Assembly (NCBI RefSeq): GCF_963667685.1
Contig: NZ_OY763931.1
Location: forward strand, 1,193,501 to 1,257,500
Length of the DNA: 64,000 nt
Reading direction: 5' to 3'
Source: Maridesulfovibrio sp.
Lineage (GTDB): Bacteria > Desulfobacterota > Desulfovibrionia > Desulfovibrionales > Desulfovibrionaceae
Shown here in pieces: positions 17,921 to 25,854 of the stretch (within the stretch, counting starts at the first letter, position 1; each line of letters begins with the position of its first letter). The position numbers were made by a program, and so were the translations under genes. Below the pieces are notes generated by a model. That model was not told the DNA's origin. It made no database searches and saw only the letters and a list, made by a program, of their open reading frames with translations.

Positions 17921-18394
17921 ATGCTGCTAAAAAAAATACTCCCGGCCGTGATCATTCTCACGGCCGGAATCATATGCTCAGGGAATATTGCATGTGCCCA
18001 CGGTGTTTCTTATGAAATGCTTAAAGATTCACCTGCAGTAACATTTAAATCAGGCTTCTCCTCTGGCGAACCTATCTCTTACGGAGAAGTACTCATTTAT
18101 GCCCCTGGAAATGATGAGGTGGAATTCCAGAATGGCCGCACCGACCAGAATGGAGTCTTTTCATTTCTGCCGGATAGACCCGGCACATGGAAAGTTGAAG
18201 TAGAAGGTGGGCTGGGACATAAGCTCTCCTTCGATCTAAATGTCGCGGAATCTAATGGAAAAATGAACGCGGAAAAAGCGAAAAAGAACCCTTTGCAAGC
18301 CAGCAAAGCAATCAAAGTCATGCTGGGAATCAGTCTGATTTTCAACCTATGCCTTGCTGCATTCTGCTTGCGAAAATCAAAAAAAGTAACTTAA
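17921..18394 (+). CDS. NikL/CbiL-like periplasmic protein with C-terminal membrane anchor
   Basis: This 157-residue protein has a signal peptide ending in ACA before HGVSYEML. A beta-sandwich domain follows (SYGEVLIYAPGNDEVEFQNGRTDQNGVFSFLPDRPGTWKVEVE), of the carboxypeptidase-regulatory or NikL type. A C-terminal transmembrane helix (about residues 133-150) ends in basic residues. It starts directly after the DUF4198 stop codon. The pair resembles accessory parts of Ni/Co uptake systems, in which the His after cleavage is often conserved. Substrate is inference. Confidence 0.6.
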   Translation: MLLKKILPAVIILTAGIICSGNIACAHGVSYEMLKDSPAVTFKSGFSSGEPISYGEVLIYAPGNDEVEFQNGRTDQNGVFSFLPDRPGTWKVEVEGGLGHKLSFDLNVAESNGKMNAEKAKKNPLQASKAIKVMLGISLIFNLCLAAFCLRKSKKVT

Positions 18395-18402
18395 AATGAA
18401 GC

Positions 18403-19089
18403 CTAATAGTTTGAGTAACCGGGGAAAATATAAACTCCGTTAGCCTGTAACCAAAACCCCTGCTTACCACTTTTGCTTTCATAAAGCCTGCTCAGTCCGG
18501 CGCGAATGTAGACCTCTTCCCCGCCGGCGAGCAGGGCTTCCAGTTCATCAAGGCGATCCTGAACAACATATCCCATAGCCATGCGGTGAAAATACAGGTC
18601 AGCAATGGGAGTGAGACGGAATCTCTCTCCGCTCTTGTCTGTAAAACCCAGCCGCAATTTTATTTCACCACCGGAATCAATGACTGAGATGCTGACAGAC
18701 TTTGCGTCCACCCGGATGGTTCTAATTGAGCAGGAACACGGCGAATCAGCTGGAACACACCTGTTCTTAGAAGTAACGAGACCATCAAAAGCCTCTTTTA
18801 CAGAATCTAATGCACTTCGCTCAAGCAAATCACGAAATGTCTGTTCATCAACGCAATCCAGCCAGACATCATTTTCAAAACGACAGTCTTCAACATGAGG
18901 ACAATTAGTATTGCTCTGTTTAATAATATCAGCAGAAACAATCATGCCAGGACGAATATTCCTGAACTCCACAAAAGACATATCTTCATAAGGCAGTGGA
19001 CGGTAACAGGTACAGTCATTCTCATCCAGCAGAGCCATACAAACATTGTCGCTGTCTTTAAATCTAGTCAAATCGGTCAGAACCAGCAT
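18403..19089 (-). CDS. Cytoplasmic protein, possibly dual-OB domain
   Basis: This 228-residue protein has no signal peptide or membrane helix. The N-terminus (MLVLTDLTRFKDSDNVCMALLDENDCTCYRPLPY) and the central FRNIRPGMIVSADI segment recall the 'dual OB domain' family of putative nucleic-acid or nucleotide proteins. It has eight or more Cys residues, including CPHVEDC and CSC. It converges with the NikL-like gene with only an eight-base gap. Function is unknown and the family assignment is tentative. Confidence 0.5.
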   Translation of the reverse strand: MLVLTDLTRFKDSDNVCMALLDENDCTCYRPLPYEDMSFVEFRNIRPGMIVSADIIKQSNTNCPHVEDCRFENDVWLDCVDEQTFRDLLERSALDSVKEAFDGLVTSKNRCVPADSPCSCSIRTIRVDAKSVSISVIDSGGEIKLRLGFTDKSGERFRLTPIADLYFHRMAMGYVVQDRLDELEALLAGGEEVYIRAGLSRLYESKSGKQGFWLQANGVYIFPGYSNY

Positions 19090-19350
19090 TTGAAATCCTT
19101 TAACTCATTAAATTTTACATCTATTCTCTCTCTGTAAAAAGCACAAATAATCAAAAAAAGTCAAGTACATCAGGGCTTGAGCTAATCTAATAGAATAGCA
19201 AAATAATCGTAGAACTAGGGATTATTCTTCATAAAATCAACACGATTGATCCTGATCAATGACACACTGACACGATATATTTATTCTGCAAACAAGCCAC
19301 AAACATCAGAACTACTTCACAAAATCAAATTTGAATAACAGGAGATCTTC

Positions 19351-19668
19351 ATGCAGGTTACCGGCGTAAATAGACAGGAAAAAAAAATTGAAACCATGGC
19401 AGACATTCTTGCACAACTTCACCACGGGACAAACAAATTATCACTCAAAGGAGCTCTCAGGATGGGCATCAAAGGAGCCCTTGCCAAACAAGGATTCAAC
19501 AACTGGAAAGAGATAGCGGATAAACCCATAGCCACGAAAAGGCAATTTTTCAACTGCCTACTTGACGAGTCCATGAACCATCTCCTGAGAATGGGATTTC
19601 CTAAAGAGTTGGAAAAAGATGCCAGAGTAGTCCTGACAAAACAAAATGATAAATTTCTGCGCAGCTAA
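19351..19668 (+). CDS. Small protein of unknown function
   Basis: This 105-residue basic cytoplasmic protein starts MQVTGVNRQEKKIETM and has an ATG preceded by CAGGAGATCTTC, a strong ribosome-binding site. It is helical, with a Gly-rich KGALRMGIKGALAKQGF stretch and no recognised domain. It converges on the phage-derived block and shares its terminator. It may be part of that accessory region or an independent gene. Confidence 0.6.
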   Translation: MQVTGVNRQEKKIETMADILAQLHHGTNKLSLKGALRMGIKGALAKQGFNNWKEIADKPIATKRQFFNCLLDESMNHLLRMGFPKELEKDARVVLTKQNDKFLRS

Positions 19669-19671
19669 ACA

Positions 19672-19700
19672 AAAAGCGGAGTCATTACGACTCCGCTTTG
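19672..19700. terminator. Bidirectional terminator closing the phage-derived block
   Basis: AAAGCGGAGTC (19673-19683), loop ATTAC and GACTCCGCTTT (19689-19699) form an 11-bp stem. On the minus strand it follows the portal gene; on the plus strand it follows the 105-residue protein gene. Confidence 0.85.
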
Positions 19701-19705
19701 TTAAT

Positions 19706-21373
19706 TTATGGTTGAATTTTATGCCCGAGATGGTCGATAACACCCTGCATCTGGACCGGATTTAAGCCCGAATTAGCAAGGTCCTTGATTATACCAGATC
19801 CCAACGAAGCAGTTTGTAAACTTTGCTGCAACTGTTGCTGCCTTAACTCTTCCTTCCTACGCATGTTCCTGAATTTTTGCACCTCATCACCGGAACGGAC
19901 TATACCAATAGGGACGCCGATTAATTCAGCGTAATCATCAAGAGCCCGATCCATATCAACTTTATCCAATACCTCTGGATTTGCCTGAGCCAGAGTGCCC
20001 ACAAACTGGGCAAGTGATTCGATAGATTGCGTTCCGACCATTTTCTGGGCTTGTGCAAGCACAGAAATATAATCAATTCTGATATCCACGCCGTCGAGAA
20101 TCGAAGGTGCTTCCGGCAACTCCCCGGAACGATTGAGTATGCCAAAAACCCTGTCGATGAGCGGATCAAGCAGCTCAGTATGCTGACGCTCGATAACCGG
20201 ACCAAGCTGAATCAACTTTTCTTCATGGCGCTCAGCAACCTCTGCTGCGGTTATTGTCCTACGGTTAGAACCAGCCATCATCATGAAAATGTCGTTATAG
20301 AATCCTTCACGAATGGCTGTGCGCACATCCTGAATTTTATTACTGACCCCGGCCAGATCAGGACGAACCTGATATAGAGGGGAAACCGAATCCTGCTGGT
20401 TCTGCTCCACGGGATTCTGTCCGCCGGGCAGCAGGTTCAGCCGCCTTGAGTACATGGAAGGAACCTTCATGGGCGGGCGCAGAGTCAGATGAACAGCCTG
20501 AATCTGGCTCTTGCTCATCTCCATGAGCATCTTTACATCGGCCAACACATCCATAGCCGGAGACCGGCCGTACACATCCATTGCCGCAGTATCCCAGCGG
20601 GGGGCCATGTACGGGTTCTCCACAAAGCCACTTTCCGAAAGCACATGCCCACCTCGACCATTAAGCAGAAAAACTGATTCAAAAGGCATATTCAGTGCAT
20701 CCATACGTTCAACATCAAACTCGTCACGCGGCTGGACGACATGAAGCACATCAAACCAATGATCACGGTTAGCGCCCAAACTTGTATGTACAGAGGAAGG
20801 CAGGTTCGCTTTCCCAAAACGCTTTTCCAACTGACGGGCAGTCATCTTGAATTCACGGTATACCGAATCCACCCTGCCCTGTGCATCAGTAGCAAGACAA
20901 TATTCGCCGGCGGTCAATGTCCTGAACCTGATCCCACTGTCTTCATCCGGCTCACAATAGAGAATCCCGGTCCCGAATCCTGCCAGCTCAGTATATAGCG
21001 AATGAATACAGGAATAGAAATTACTGCGGGCCAAAACGCGATACATGGTACTCTCCACCTTGGAAATCCATTCTCTCACAGACTTGTGACGTGAAAGATC
21101 CCTGTCCGAAATACCTAATCTGAACCACGGTCTTGCAGGAGAAGTAAGCCCCCCCTGCAAGCCCGCGGCGAGGATGCGCAAAGCCCTTGTCGCGGTAGAA
21201 TCAATAATCTTACCGGACCTTATACCTCCGTCATTGGGACGATGCCCGGCATAAATACCCTTACGCGGCAGGATATAATCACTTATCTCCTGCCAATGCG
21301 GTTCCCAGCTGCCGCGTTCCTGCCGCAAGCTCTGCAATCGCTGCAAATATTGATTATTCTCTACATGTTTCAT
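19706..21373 (-). CDS. Podovirus-type head-tail connector (portal) protein
   Basis: The product has 555 residues from ATG 21373 (MKHVENNQYL); a GTG at 21379 would add two. The WEPHWQEISDYILPRKG opening, the DSTATRALRILAAGLQGGLTSPARPWF motif and the long helical C-terminus identify the 'bacteriophage head to tail connecting protein' family, the portal of short-tailed phages. It forms the dodecameric DNA channel at the capsid vertex. It is the last gene of the block, and the expected scaffold and capsid genes do not follow; instead there is a terminator. Confidence 0.9.
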   Translation of the reverse strand: MKHVENNQYLQRLQSLRQERGSWEPHWQEISDYILPRKGIYAGHRPNDGGIRSGKIIDSTATRALRILAAGLQGGLTSPARPWFRLGISDRDLSRHKSVREWISKVESTMYRVLARSNFYSCIHSLYTELAGFGTGILYCEPDEDSGIRFRTLTAGEYCLATDAQGRVDSVYREFKMTARQLEKRFGKANLPSSVHTSLGANRDHWFDVLHVVQPRDEFDVERMDALNMPFESVFLLNGRGGHVLSESGFVENPYMAPRWDTAAMDVYGRSPAMDVLADVKMLMEMSKSQIQAVHLTLRPPMKVPSMYSRRLNLLPGGQNPVEQNQQDSVSPLYQVRPDLAGVSNKIQDVRTAIREGFYNDIFMMMAGSNRRTITAAEVAERHEEKLIQLGPVIERQHTELLDPLIDRVFGILNRSGELPEAPSILDGVDIRIDYISVLAQAQKMVGTQSIESLAQFVGTLAQANPEVLDKVDMDRALDDYAELIGVPIGIVRSGDEVQKFRNMRRKEELRQQQLQQSLQTASLGSGIIKDLANSGLNPVQMQGVIDHLGHKIQP

Positions 21374-21375
21374 GT

Positions 21376-21492
21376 TCACTCATCCTCAACAATACGCACC
21401 AGCTTCTTACACTTGGGGCATTTAATATGCACTTCTATTACCTTGCCTTTCATCAGCAGACGACGGCAAACAGGGCAACGGTGTTCAGTCAT
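21376..21492 (-). CDS. Com-like small zinc-finger protein
   Basis: This 38-residue frame begins ATG 21492 (MTEHRCPVCRRLLMKGKV) and ends TGA 21376. It has two CPxC knuckles, C6-P-V-C9 and C25-P-K-C28, as in Mu Com, a translational activator of mom. It overlaps the start of the portal gene by a few bases and follows GGAG in the preceding gene. No Mom-type modification gene is adjacent, so the target is unknown. Confidence 0.7.
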   Translation of the reverse strand: MTEHRCPVCRRLLMKGKVIEVHIKCPKCKKLVRIVEDE

Positions 21493-21968
21493 CTCATTAC
21501 TCCTTTAGAACGCTCTAAAATTTCCTTGCTGACCTCTGCATTTGCAACCACTCCGTCCGGCCCGGTCAGGATAGTCGCTTTGCGCCCGAGCGCATGAACC
21601 TTACGCATACGGGCCTGACTTTTCATTCGTGCAGCTATCCGGGCATCAAATTCCGCATTCTGGCGTTCCACTTCTTGACGGCGTATATCGTTAGGATGCA
21701 GCCATTCACCATTAATTTTATTGAACCCGGCATCCTTCATTTCAGTTGGAGTATACCAGTGCCCTGTCTTGGACGAGAAAGTCCAATCTTCCGGGACTCG
21801 CCAATCAGCCGGAGCATTAAGCCCGTCATTATTTGCTGAAGGATTGGTCCCGTAGGTATAGCGATGCCATTTGTAGTAACCGTTGAACCCCGGAGAACCG
21901 TTTTTAAACCAGACCTGCGATTGGCCTTGCAGGGCTTGGGGCAGGTCTGGCCTGTAGTAATCTGGCAT
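21489..21968 (-). CDS. Phage structural-type protein, unknown
   Basis: This 159-residue protein is rich in aromatic and Gly residues in its first 60 positions (SPGFNGYYKWHRYTYGTNP). It has a Trp-rich middle and a basic helical tail ending with GRKATILTGPDGV near residue 135. The same GRxATxLTG motif ends the next upstream protein. No family is recognised. Its place between terminase and portal suggests a minor head or packaging-accessory protein. Confidence 0.6.
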   Translation of the reverse strand: MPDYYRPDLPQALQGQSQVWFKNGSPGFNGYYKWHRYTYGTNPSANNDGLNAPADWRVPEDWTFSSKTGHWYTPTEMKDAGFNKINGEWLHPNDIRRQEVERQNAEFDARIAARMKSQARMRKVHALGRKATILTGPDGVVANAEVSKEILERSKGVMR

Positions 21969-21977
21969 GCGCTCCCC

Positions 21978-22244
21978 CTACTGACCAAGCTTGGTCTTTT
22001 GGGCCTGTAAATTCTGGGTCGCCGTAGCCAGCTGTCCGGTATCCCCCTGTCCTCCGGTAAGTACAGTTGCGCTTCGTCCTTTCTTCATGCGCTCCATTTC
22101 GCGCATTTTCTTGGCCCGAAGCTCCTGCTCACTTTTGCCGATGTCTTCCATCTTAGGTGGTGCCGGTGGTGGGGCCACTGGCGGTGCCGGTGGTGGTGAA
22201 ACTGGTGCTGAAGGTGATTTTCCTCCTCCGCCTCCCATAGTCAT
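21978..22244 (-). CDS. Proline-rich phage protein with GRxATxLTG motif
   Basis: This 88-residue protein opens with a Gly run and a Pro/Ala-rich segment (PPPAPPVAPPPAPPK), followed by a charged helix and the motif GRSATVLTGGQGD near residue 56. Small proteins with this motif are common near podovirus portal genes, from general recollection. Function is unknown. Confidence 0.6.
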   Translation of the reverse strand: MTMGGGGGKSPSAPVSPPPAPPVAPPPAPPKMEDIGKSEQELRAKKMREMERMKKGRSATVLTGGQGDTGQLATATQNLQAQKTKLGQ

Positions 22245-22831
22245 ACTCCTTGTTTAGAAATTCCTGTTGCGGACTCATTGTCCTCTTTATTCCTGACCGC
22301 ACAAAAAATGGCGGCATCAACACTTTTATCTGCTGCCGCATTGAATACGGCCTGCGGGAGAACTCCCGCTTTTATAAAACCGGACCTTTCCGCCATGCGG
22401 CAGGCCAACGAGTTCGCCATTGGTATCAACCCCTTTATACAGTCGAATATATATTCACCCGACACGTCAGTGCCTGACAACAAATGACGCAATACACCGC
22501 GCCCCATCTGCAAAGTCCCCTTACCGTGAAATTCAGGCATAATAGCAAGATGGACAAAACAGGACTTTAAACCGAATCCGTTCAACCAGAATAATCCCGA
22601 AGGGGTGTTGCCTTTAAAGCCGAAAAAGAAGTGCTGATCCTTGCGATGGACCAAGCGCTTAAACTCACCGAAGGTTTCCACTGAGCCATCATAAAAAATG
22701 ACCGGAATCTGTCCGGCTGCGCACATAATTTCCCAAAACCAGCGCAGGTGTTCGTCAGTTAGCGACTGCGTACCGTCAAAATCCCTGAATTTATAGAAAG
22801 TAAAGCCTCCGTCGACTTCAAAACCGTACAT
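22241..22831 (-). CDS. GNAT-like phage protein
   Basis: The product has 196 residues from ATG 22831 (MYGFEVDGGFTFYKF); an ATG two codons upstream is also possible. The segment VHLAIMPEFHGKGTLQMGRGVLRHLL followed by NSLACRMAERSGFIKAGVLPQAV has the V-x-P-x-x-x-G-x-G and neighbouring-strand pattern of GCN5-type acetyltransferases. GNAT-like proteins occur between terminase and portal in several podoviruses. It overlaps the terminase stop codon. Substrate unknown. Confidence 0.6.
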   Translation of the reverse strand: MYGFEVDGGFTFYKFRDFDGTQSLTDEHLRWFWEIMCAAGQIPVIFYDGSVETFGEFKRLVHRKDQHFFFGFKGNTPSGLFWLNGFGLKSCFVHLAIMPEFHGKGTLQMGRGVLRHLLSGTDVSGEYIFDCIKGLIPMANSLACRMAERSGFIKAGVLPQAVFNAAADKSVDAAIFCAVRNKEDNESATGISKQGV

Positions 22832-22833
22832 AA

Positions 22834-24372
22834 TCAAGCTCCCGTGAAAATATCGTAATCCATCAAGCCCTGCATATTCTCCTGCTGTTCCAGCACGTGC
22901 TGCTCTTTAGGAAAAACAGCCCCCAATGCGGGGTCCAGAATACGGGCCATGCAGTCAAGCATGTCGTCATGCGCAGCCACCGGGAAAGCCAGAAACTCAT
23001 CATCAACAAACTCCCGGACAAGATCGCGCTCCCGGCCCTGATGATCCATGAACCGGGACTGCCAGGGCAGATAGAACCGAGATTGTTCAAATAGCGGGAC
23101 CAGTTTACGGATACGGTCGACTTTGGGCACATTCCCGCCAAGCGGCGTTATGGCAAAACGGTAATTCTGCTCATTCATCACATAACGCATGTGCTCCACG
23201 TCAGCCTGCTGACCGTATTTTTCATAGCCCACCGCCTGAGGAACATACGACCTGTGCAAACGGAATAAAGCCCGCGCCCGCTCGGTGAGATTCAAACGGT
23301 CACGGATACCGTCAATCAGGTAATAATTTCGGTCCGGGCCAAGCCCTACAACCAGCATGACCGTATAGTCACTTCCGGCCTTTTTTTCGCTGGCCGGGTC
23401 CACCAACAGATAACGATTGAACTGCTGCCACCGTGATTTACCTCTGCTGTCACGCGGGTCCCAACGGTTAAGCCACTCTTCACGAAACCCCTGCACGTCA
23501 TCCGCACGCGGGTCCTGCATCATCTGGCATCCGAACACATATGGTCCCATTTCACGCCGCTTGGTCTGCAACTGATCCTTGTTGAGCAAAACAGGATCTC
23601 CATCCATGGTGCCATCAGAAGTCGCTGCGTAAATTCGGGGAATTGCCGCCTCACGCTTAATTATTTCGCGATAGGTATCATTAAAATGATAGCGGGTTCC
23701 GATATAGCGTTTAAGACCTTCACGCGTACCCAGATTGATAGACAAAGCCCATGCCTCGGTGGTCTTGAAAATCATATCCGGCGATGTAACCGATTCGCGG
23801 GTCACAACATCGTCGTAGATCAACCGGGAAAAATGTTTGCCTGTGGGCTGGCCGTCAACCAGTCCCCATGCCTCGACAGTTGCTTCCTTGGGGTTGGATT
23901 CACGCTTGACGATAATTCCGTCCTCCTCGGACCATTTAGGTGAATCCTTTTTAGGATTTTCCCAGAGCACATCCGGGTAGCACTGCTTAAGCAACTCGTT
24001 CCGCTCTAATTCCTGCTTTATCTGACGCAGAAAACCTTTGGCGACAGGCCGGGTATGGCTGAAAATACCTACGGTGACTTCAGGGTTGCGCAGAATATCC
24101 TGTATGGTCAGCGCGAAAGTGATAATGGTCGACTTGTAATGCTCACGCGACCAAAGATCGAGATGACCGTCGGGGTTCGCCTGAACTTCACGGCAGCGAG
24201 CGAAAACCCATTCATTGTTTGCGTCCGCGCGGCCAAGCAATCTGGTCAGCAAAAAGAAAAGATCATTACGGCCAAGTTCGGCCATGACAAGCAAGGGTTG
24301 CTTACATTCTTCGGCTTCGCGCAATATTTCGGCATACCATTTATTTACACTGGACAGATCCGTAAACTTCAT
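22834..24372 (-). CDS. Phage terminase large subunit
   Basis: This 512-residue DNA-packaging motor protein has an adenine-site region followed by the Walker A-like REHYKST (residues 76-82). Walker B RLIYDDV (acidic pair D187/D188) follows. The C-terminal nuclease domain has LLVDPASEKKAGSDYT, IDGIRDRL and AAHDDMLDCMAR, giving the expected metal-binding acidic residues. It looks intact. It follows the small subunit with a short overlap and is translationally coupled to the GNAT-like gene. Confidence 0.92.
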   Translation of the reverse strand: MKFTDLSSVNKWYAEILREAEECKQPLLVMAELGRNDLFFLLTRLLGRADANNEWVFARCREVQANPDGHLDLWSREHYKSTIITFALTIQDILRNPEVTVGIFSHTRPVAKGFLRQIKQELERNELLKQCYPDVLWENPKKDSPKWSEEDGIIVKRESNPKEATVEAWGLVDGQPTGKHFSRLIYDDVVTRESVTSPDMIFKTTEAWALSINLGTREGLKRYIGTRYHFNDTYREIIKREAAIPRIYAATSDGTMDGDPVLLNKDQLQTKRREMGPYVFGCQMMQDPRADDVQGFREEWLNRWDPRDSRGKSRWQQFNRYLLVDPASEKKAGSDYTVMLVVGLGPDRNYYLIDGIRDRLNLTERARALFRLHRSYVPQAVGYEKYGQQADVEHMRYVMNEQNYRFAITPLGGNVPKVDRIRKLVPLFEQSRFYLPWQSRFMDHQGRERDLVREFVDDEFLAFPVAAHDDMLDCMARILDPALGAVFPKEQHVLEQQENMQGLMDYDIFTGA

Positions 24373-24619
24373 CGAGCTTCTCCCTTAATTCAGGGCTGAT
24401 AGCGCGGCTTGTCTTACTGCCTTTGGCTGTACCCTCCTTTTTAATATCGCCTATGCCCCATGCCTTGCGTTCCATGTCGTGCCTCTTCTGCATAATATCC
24501 AGCTTGGCTTTAAGGTCCTTGACCATATCAGAATCATCGCTCTCAACCGCCAGTGCGAATACCTCCCGGAACCGGTCCAGCTCCTCTTTCTGTTTTTTAA
24601 TGACTTCATTTTTGGTCAT
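24341..24619 (-). CDS. Probable terminase small subunit
   Basis: This 92-residue charged helical protein (KKQKEELDRFREVFALAVES ...) contains RHDMERKAWGIG, a signature seen at the end of small terminase-type proteins that recognise phage DNA. It lies directly upstream of, and overlaps by 32 bp, the large-subunit gene. It lacks an obvious helix-turn-helix, so the call rests mostly on position and the ERKAWGI motif. Confidence 0.65.
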   Translation of the reverse strand: MTKNEVIKKQKEELDRFREVFALAVESDDSDMVKDLKAKLDIMQKRHDMERKAWGIGDIKKEGTAKGSKTSRAISPELREKLDEVYGSVQCK

Positions 24620-24641
24620 TCTTGTTATTTCCTTGTCTAGG

Positions 24642-24905
24642 TCATTGAAGTTGATACGCTTCGCGCTGTTTTCGATCTATCCTGTTAATTCCATTCTCTT
24701 GCGACAGGCCGAAAGTTTCCAGCTCCATGTGTTTAATACATTTACGGCAGAGTCTTGCATTGCGGACAACCTTCTTTTTCCCGAATGAAACTTTGACCTG
24801 TAAAGTATCCAGCTTGCCGCCGCATCCACAGTGTTCGCAATGCTCACCATCCCAAGATCCGCCGCCACATAACGAACATTCGACGAGTACCCCCGCCCCG
24901 GTCAC
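24642..24905 (-). CDS. Zinc-ribbon phage protein
   Basis: This 87-residue protein has three Cys pairs: C-S-L-C near residue 11, C-E-H-C near 23 and C-R-K-C near 53. They probably form a zinc-binding ribbon. The C-terminal tail is basic. It overlaps the end of the 69-residue gene upstream by 4 bp. Function unknown; it could bind nucleic acid. Confidence 0.55.
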   Translation of the reverse strand: MTGAGVLVECSLCGGGSWDGEHCEHCGCGGKLDTLQVKVSFGKKKVVRNARLCRKCIKHMELETFGLSQENGINRIDRKQREAYQLQ

Positions 24906-25111
24906 TTGAAGGCCTCATAAGCCACGCGCCCAGCCATTCCGGCAACAACCGCTGCAGTTCCCCAGACAGCCCGTTCAAGATTTCGAAACTTCTCCGCATG
25001 GGTATGGCATCTCCTAGCTCCATTAATTTCGGCAATGTCCTCCTGAATGGATTTAACACGTTCGTCTATACGGATAAGTAGATCATGTAATTCATGCCTT
25101 TCCTCAGCCAT
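24902..25111 (-). CDS. Small coiled-coil membrane protein of the lysis module
   Basis: This 69-residue protein starts at ATG 25111 (MAEERHELHDLLIRIDERVKSIQEDI) after GGAGGGAGAAAA. A longer frame upstream only overlaps the holin gene. An N-terminal coiled coil precedes a C-terminal hydrophobic helix (VWGTAAVVAGMAGRVAY). The layout and the ERAVWGT motif resemble XhlA-type phage lysis helpers. It overlaps the holin gene end. Confidence 0.6.
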   Translation of the reverse strand: MAEERHELHDLLIRIDERVKSIQEDIAEINGARRCHTHAEKFRNLERAVWGTAAVVAGMAGRVAYEAFK

Positions 25112-25493
25112 TTTTCTCCCTCCATGTTTTTGCAACCTTCTCCGCGCTGCGGCCGACCACGTACCCGCCGAGCCCAAGCTCCATGAGCGACCATAACTGC
25201 AAGGGCAGATCAAGATGCGGAGCCTTCTGCCAGAACAAGGCAAGATAGGGATAAATAAGGTAATTGTTAGCCACAATGGCAATGATGGTCAGCATTAGAA
25301 TCGGCCGCCATGAACGCTGAAGCCAGTTACCGGACATCTCAGCCAGCATGACTTGCACTCGGGTCTCCAGCTCGGCAAGCTCTCCCTTCTTCTGCATTTC
25401 CAAGAGCCGGAGCTTGGCCTTTTCCCGCTCTCCGGCGTCTGGCCAGATTTTGTCTATAATAGTTGATCCAAGATCAAGAATTGACCCGATCAT
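25104..25493 (-). CDS. Holin of the three-TM family
   Basis: The product has 129 residues from ATG 25493 (MIGSILDLGSTIIDKIWPD). An N-terminal amphipathic and charged region is followed by SWRPILMLTIIAIVANNYLI and further hydrophobic helices, then GLGGYVVGRSAEKVAKTW. This matches the GTA-type 3TM holin family (DUF3154), which forms membrane holes for lysis or particle release. No endolysin gene is present in the block. Confidence 0.8.
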   Translation of the reverse strand: MIGSILDLGSTIIDKIWPDAGEREKAKLRLLEMQKKGELAELETRVQVMLAEMSGNWLQRSWRPILMLTIIAIVANNYLIYPYLALFWQKAPHLDLPLQLWSLMELGLGGYVVGRSAEKVAKTWREKNG

Positions 25494-25696
25494 TCCGGTT
25501 CCCCGCAAATGCTTATGCTTGATGTGGCCGATCCGTTATAAATCGGGAGTACCTTTCGTCTCTTATAATCAAGAAGCGAATGTCCGGTTTCCAGCCATTC
25601 AGGATGCTCCTGAATAAAAGCCGCATAATTTTTAATTGTTCGCCGAGTTTCCAGCGGATAAAGCGCAGCGAGTGTTTCAGCCTTAATTTCTTGCAT
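25490..25696 (-). CDS. Small phage-block protein, unknown
   Basis: This 68-residue protein begins MQEIKAETLAALYPLETRRTIKNYA and is the first gene of the minus-strand block. It follows AGGAGGACGAAAAA, a strong ribosome-binding site. No domain is recognised. It overlaps the holin start by 4 bp, so the two are coupled. Confidence 0.5.
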   Translation of the reverse strand: MQEIKAETLAALYPLETRRTIKNYAAFIQEHPEWLETGHSLLDYKRRKVLPIYNGSATSSISICGEPE

Positions 25697-25731
25697 TTTT
25701 TCGTCCTCCTTTAACTATAAGGTAATTGTGA

Positions 25732-25765
25732 GGGCGGACCTGAATCAGAGAAATCAGGTCCGCCC
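25732..25765. repeat. Strong hairpin upstream of the phage-derived block
   Basis: GGGCGGACCTGA (25732-25743) and TCAGGTCCGCCC (25754-25765) form a 12-bp perfect stem with a 10-base loop. It has no T-run on the minus strand and a weak one on the plus strand. It sits in the leader of the phage block and may regulate or insulate it. Confidence 0.5.
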
Positions 25766-25787
25766 CTTTAAACTTTTTGAAAAAACA

Positions 25788-25820
25788 CAAAAAAATCCTC
25801 CCCATTTTACCGGGGAGGAT
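25788..25820 (-). terminator. Terminator after the small secreted peptide gene
   Basis: On the minus strand ATCCTCCCC and GGGGAGGAT (25812-25820 and 25795-25803 of the plus strand) form a stem followed by a run of T (plus-strand A at 25789-25795). It stops transcription from the 25855-26040 gene before the phage block. Confidence 0.75.
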
Positions 25821-25854
25821 ATTCACAAGTCCTGTAATATTAAAATTTGACGTG

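Larger units (their letters stand above)
19706..25696 (-). mobile_element. Capsid-less phage-derived packaging and lysis block
   Basis: Ten or so tightly packed minus-strand genes run from a 68-residue protein (25696) through holin, TM protein, zinc-finger protein, terminase small and large subunits, GNAT-like protein, two unknowns and a Com-like protein to the portal (19706). All frames look intact. No integrase, repressor, major capsid, scaffold, tail, endolysin or spanin gene is recognised, and terminators flank both sides. It may be a prophage remnant, a satellite, or one locus of a gene transfer agent; the window cannot decide. Confidence 0.8.

Noticed and set aside
25732-25765. Hairpin as the terminator of the small secreted peptide gene
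   Set aside because: It lacks a T-run on the minus strand, and a better terminator lies upstream at 25788-25820.
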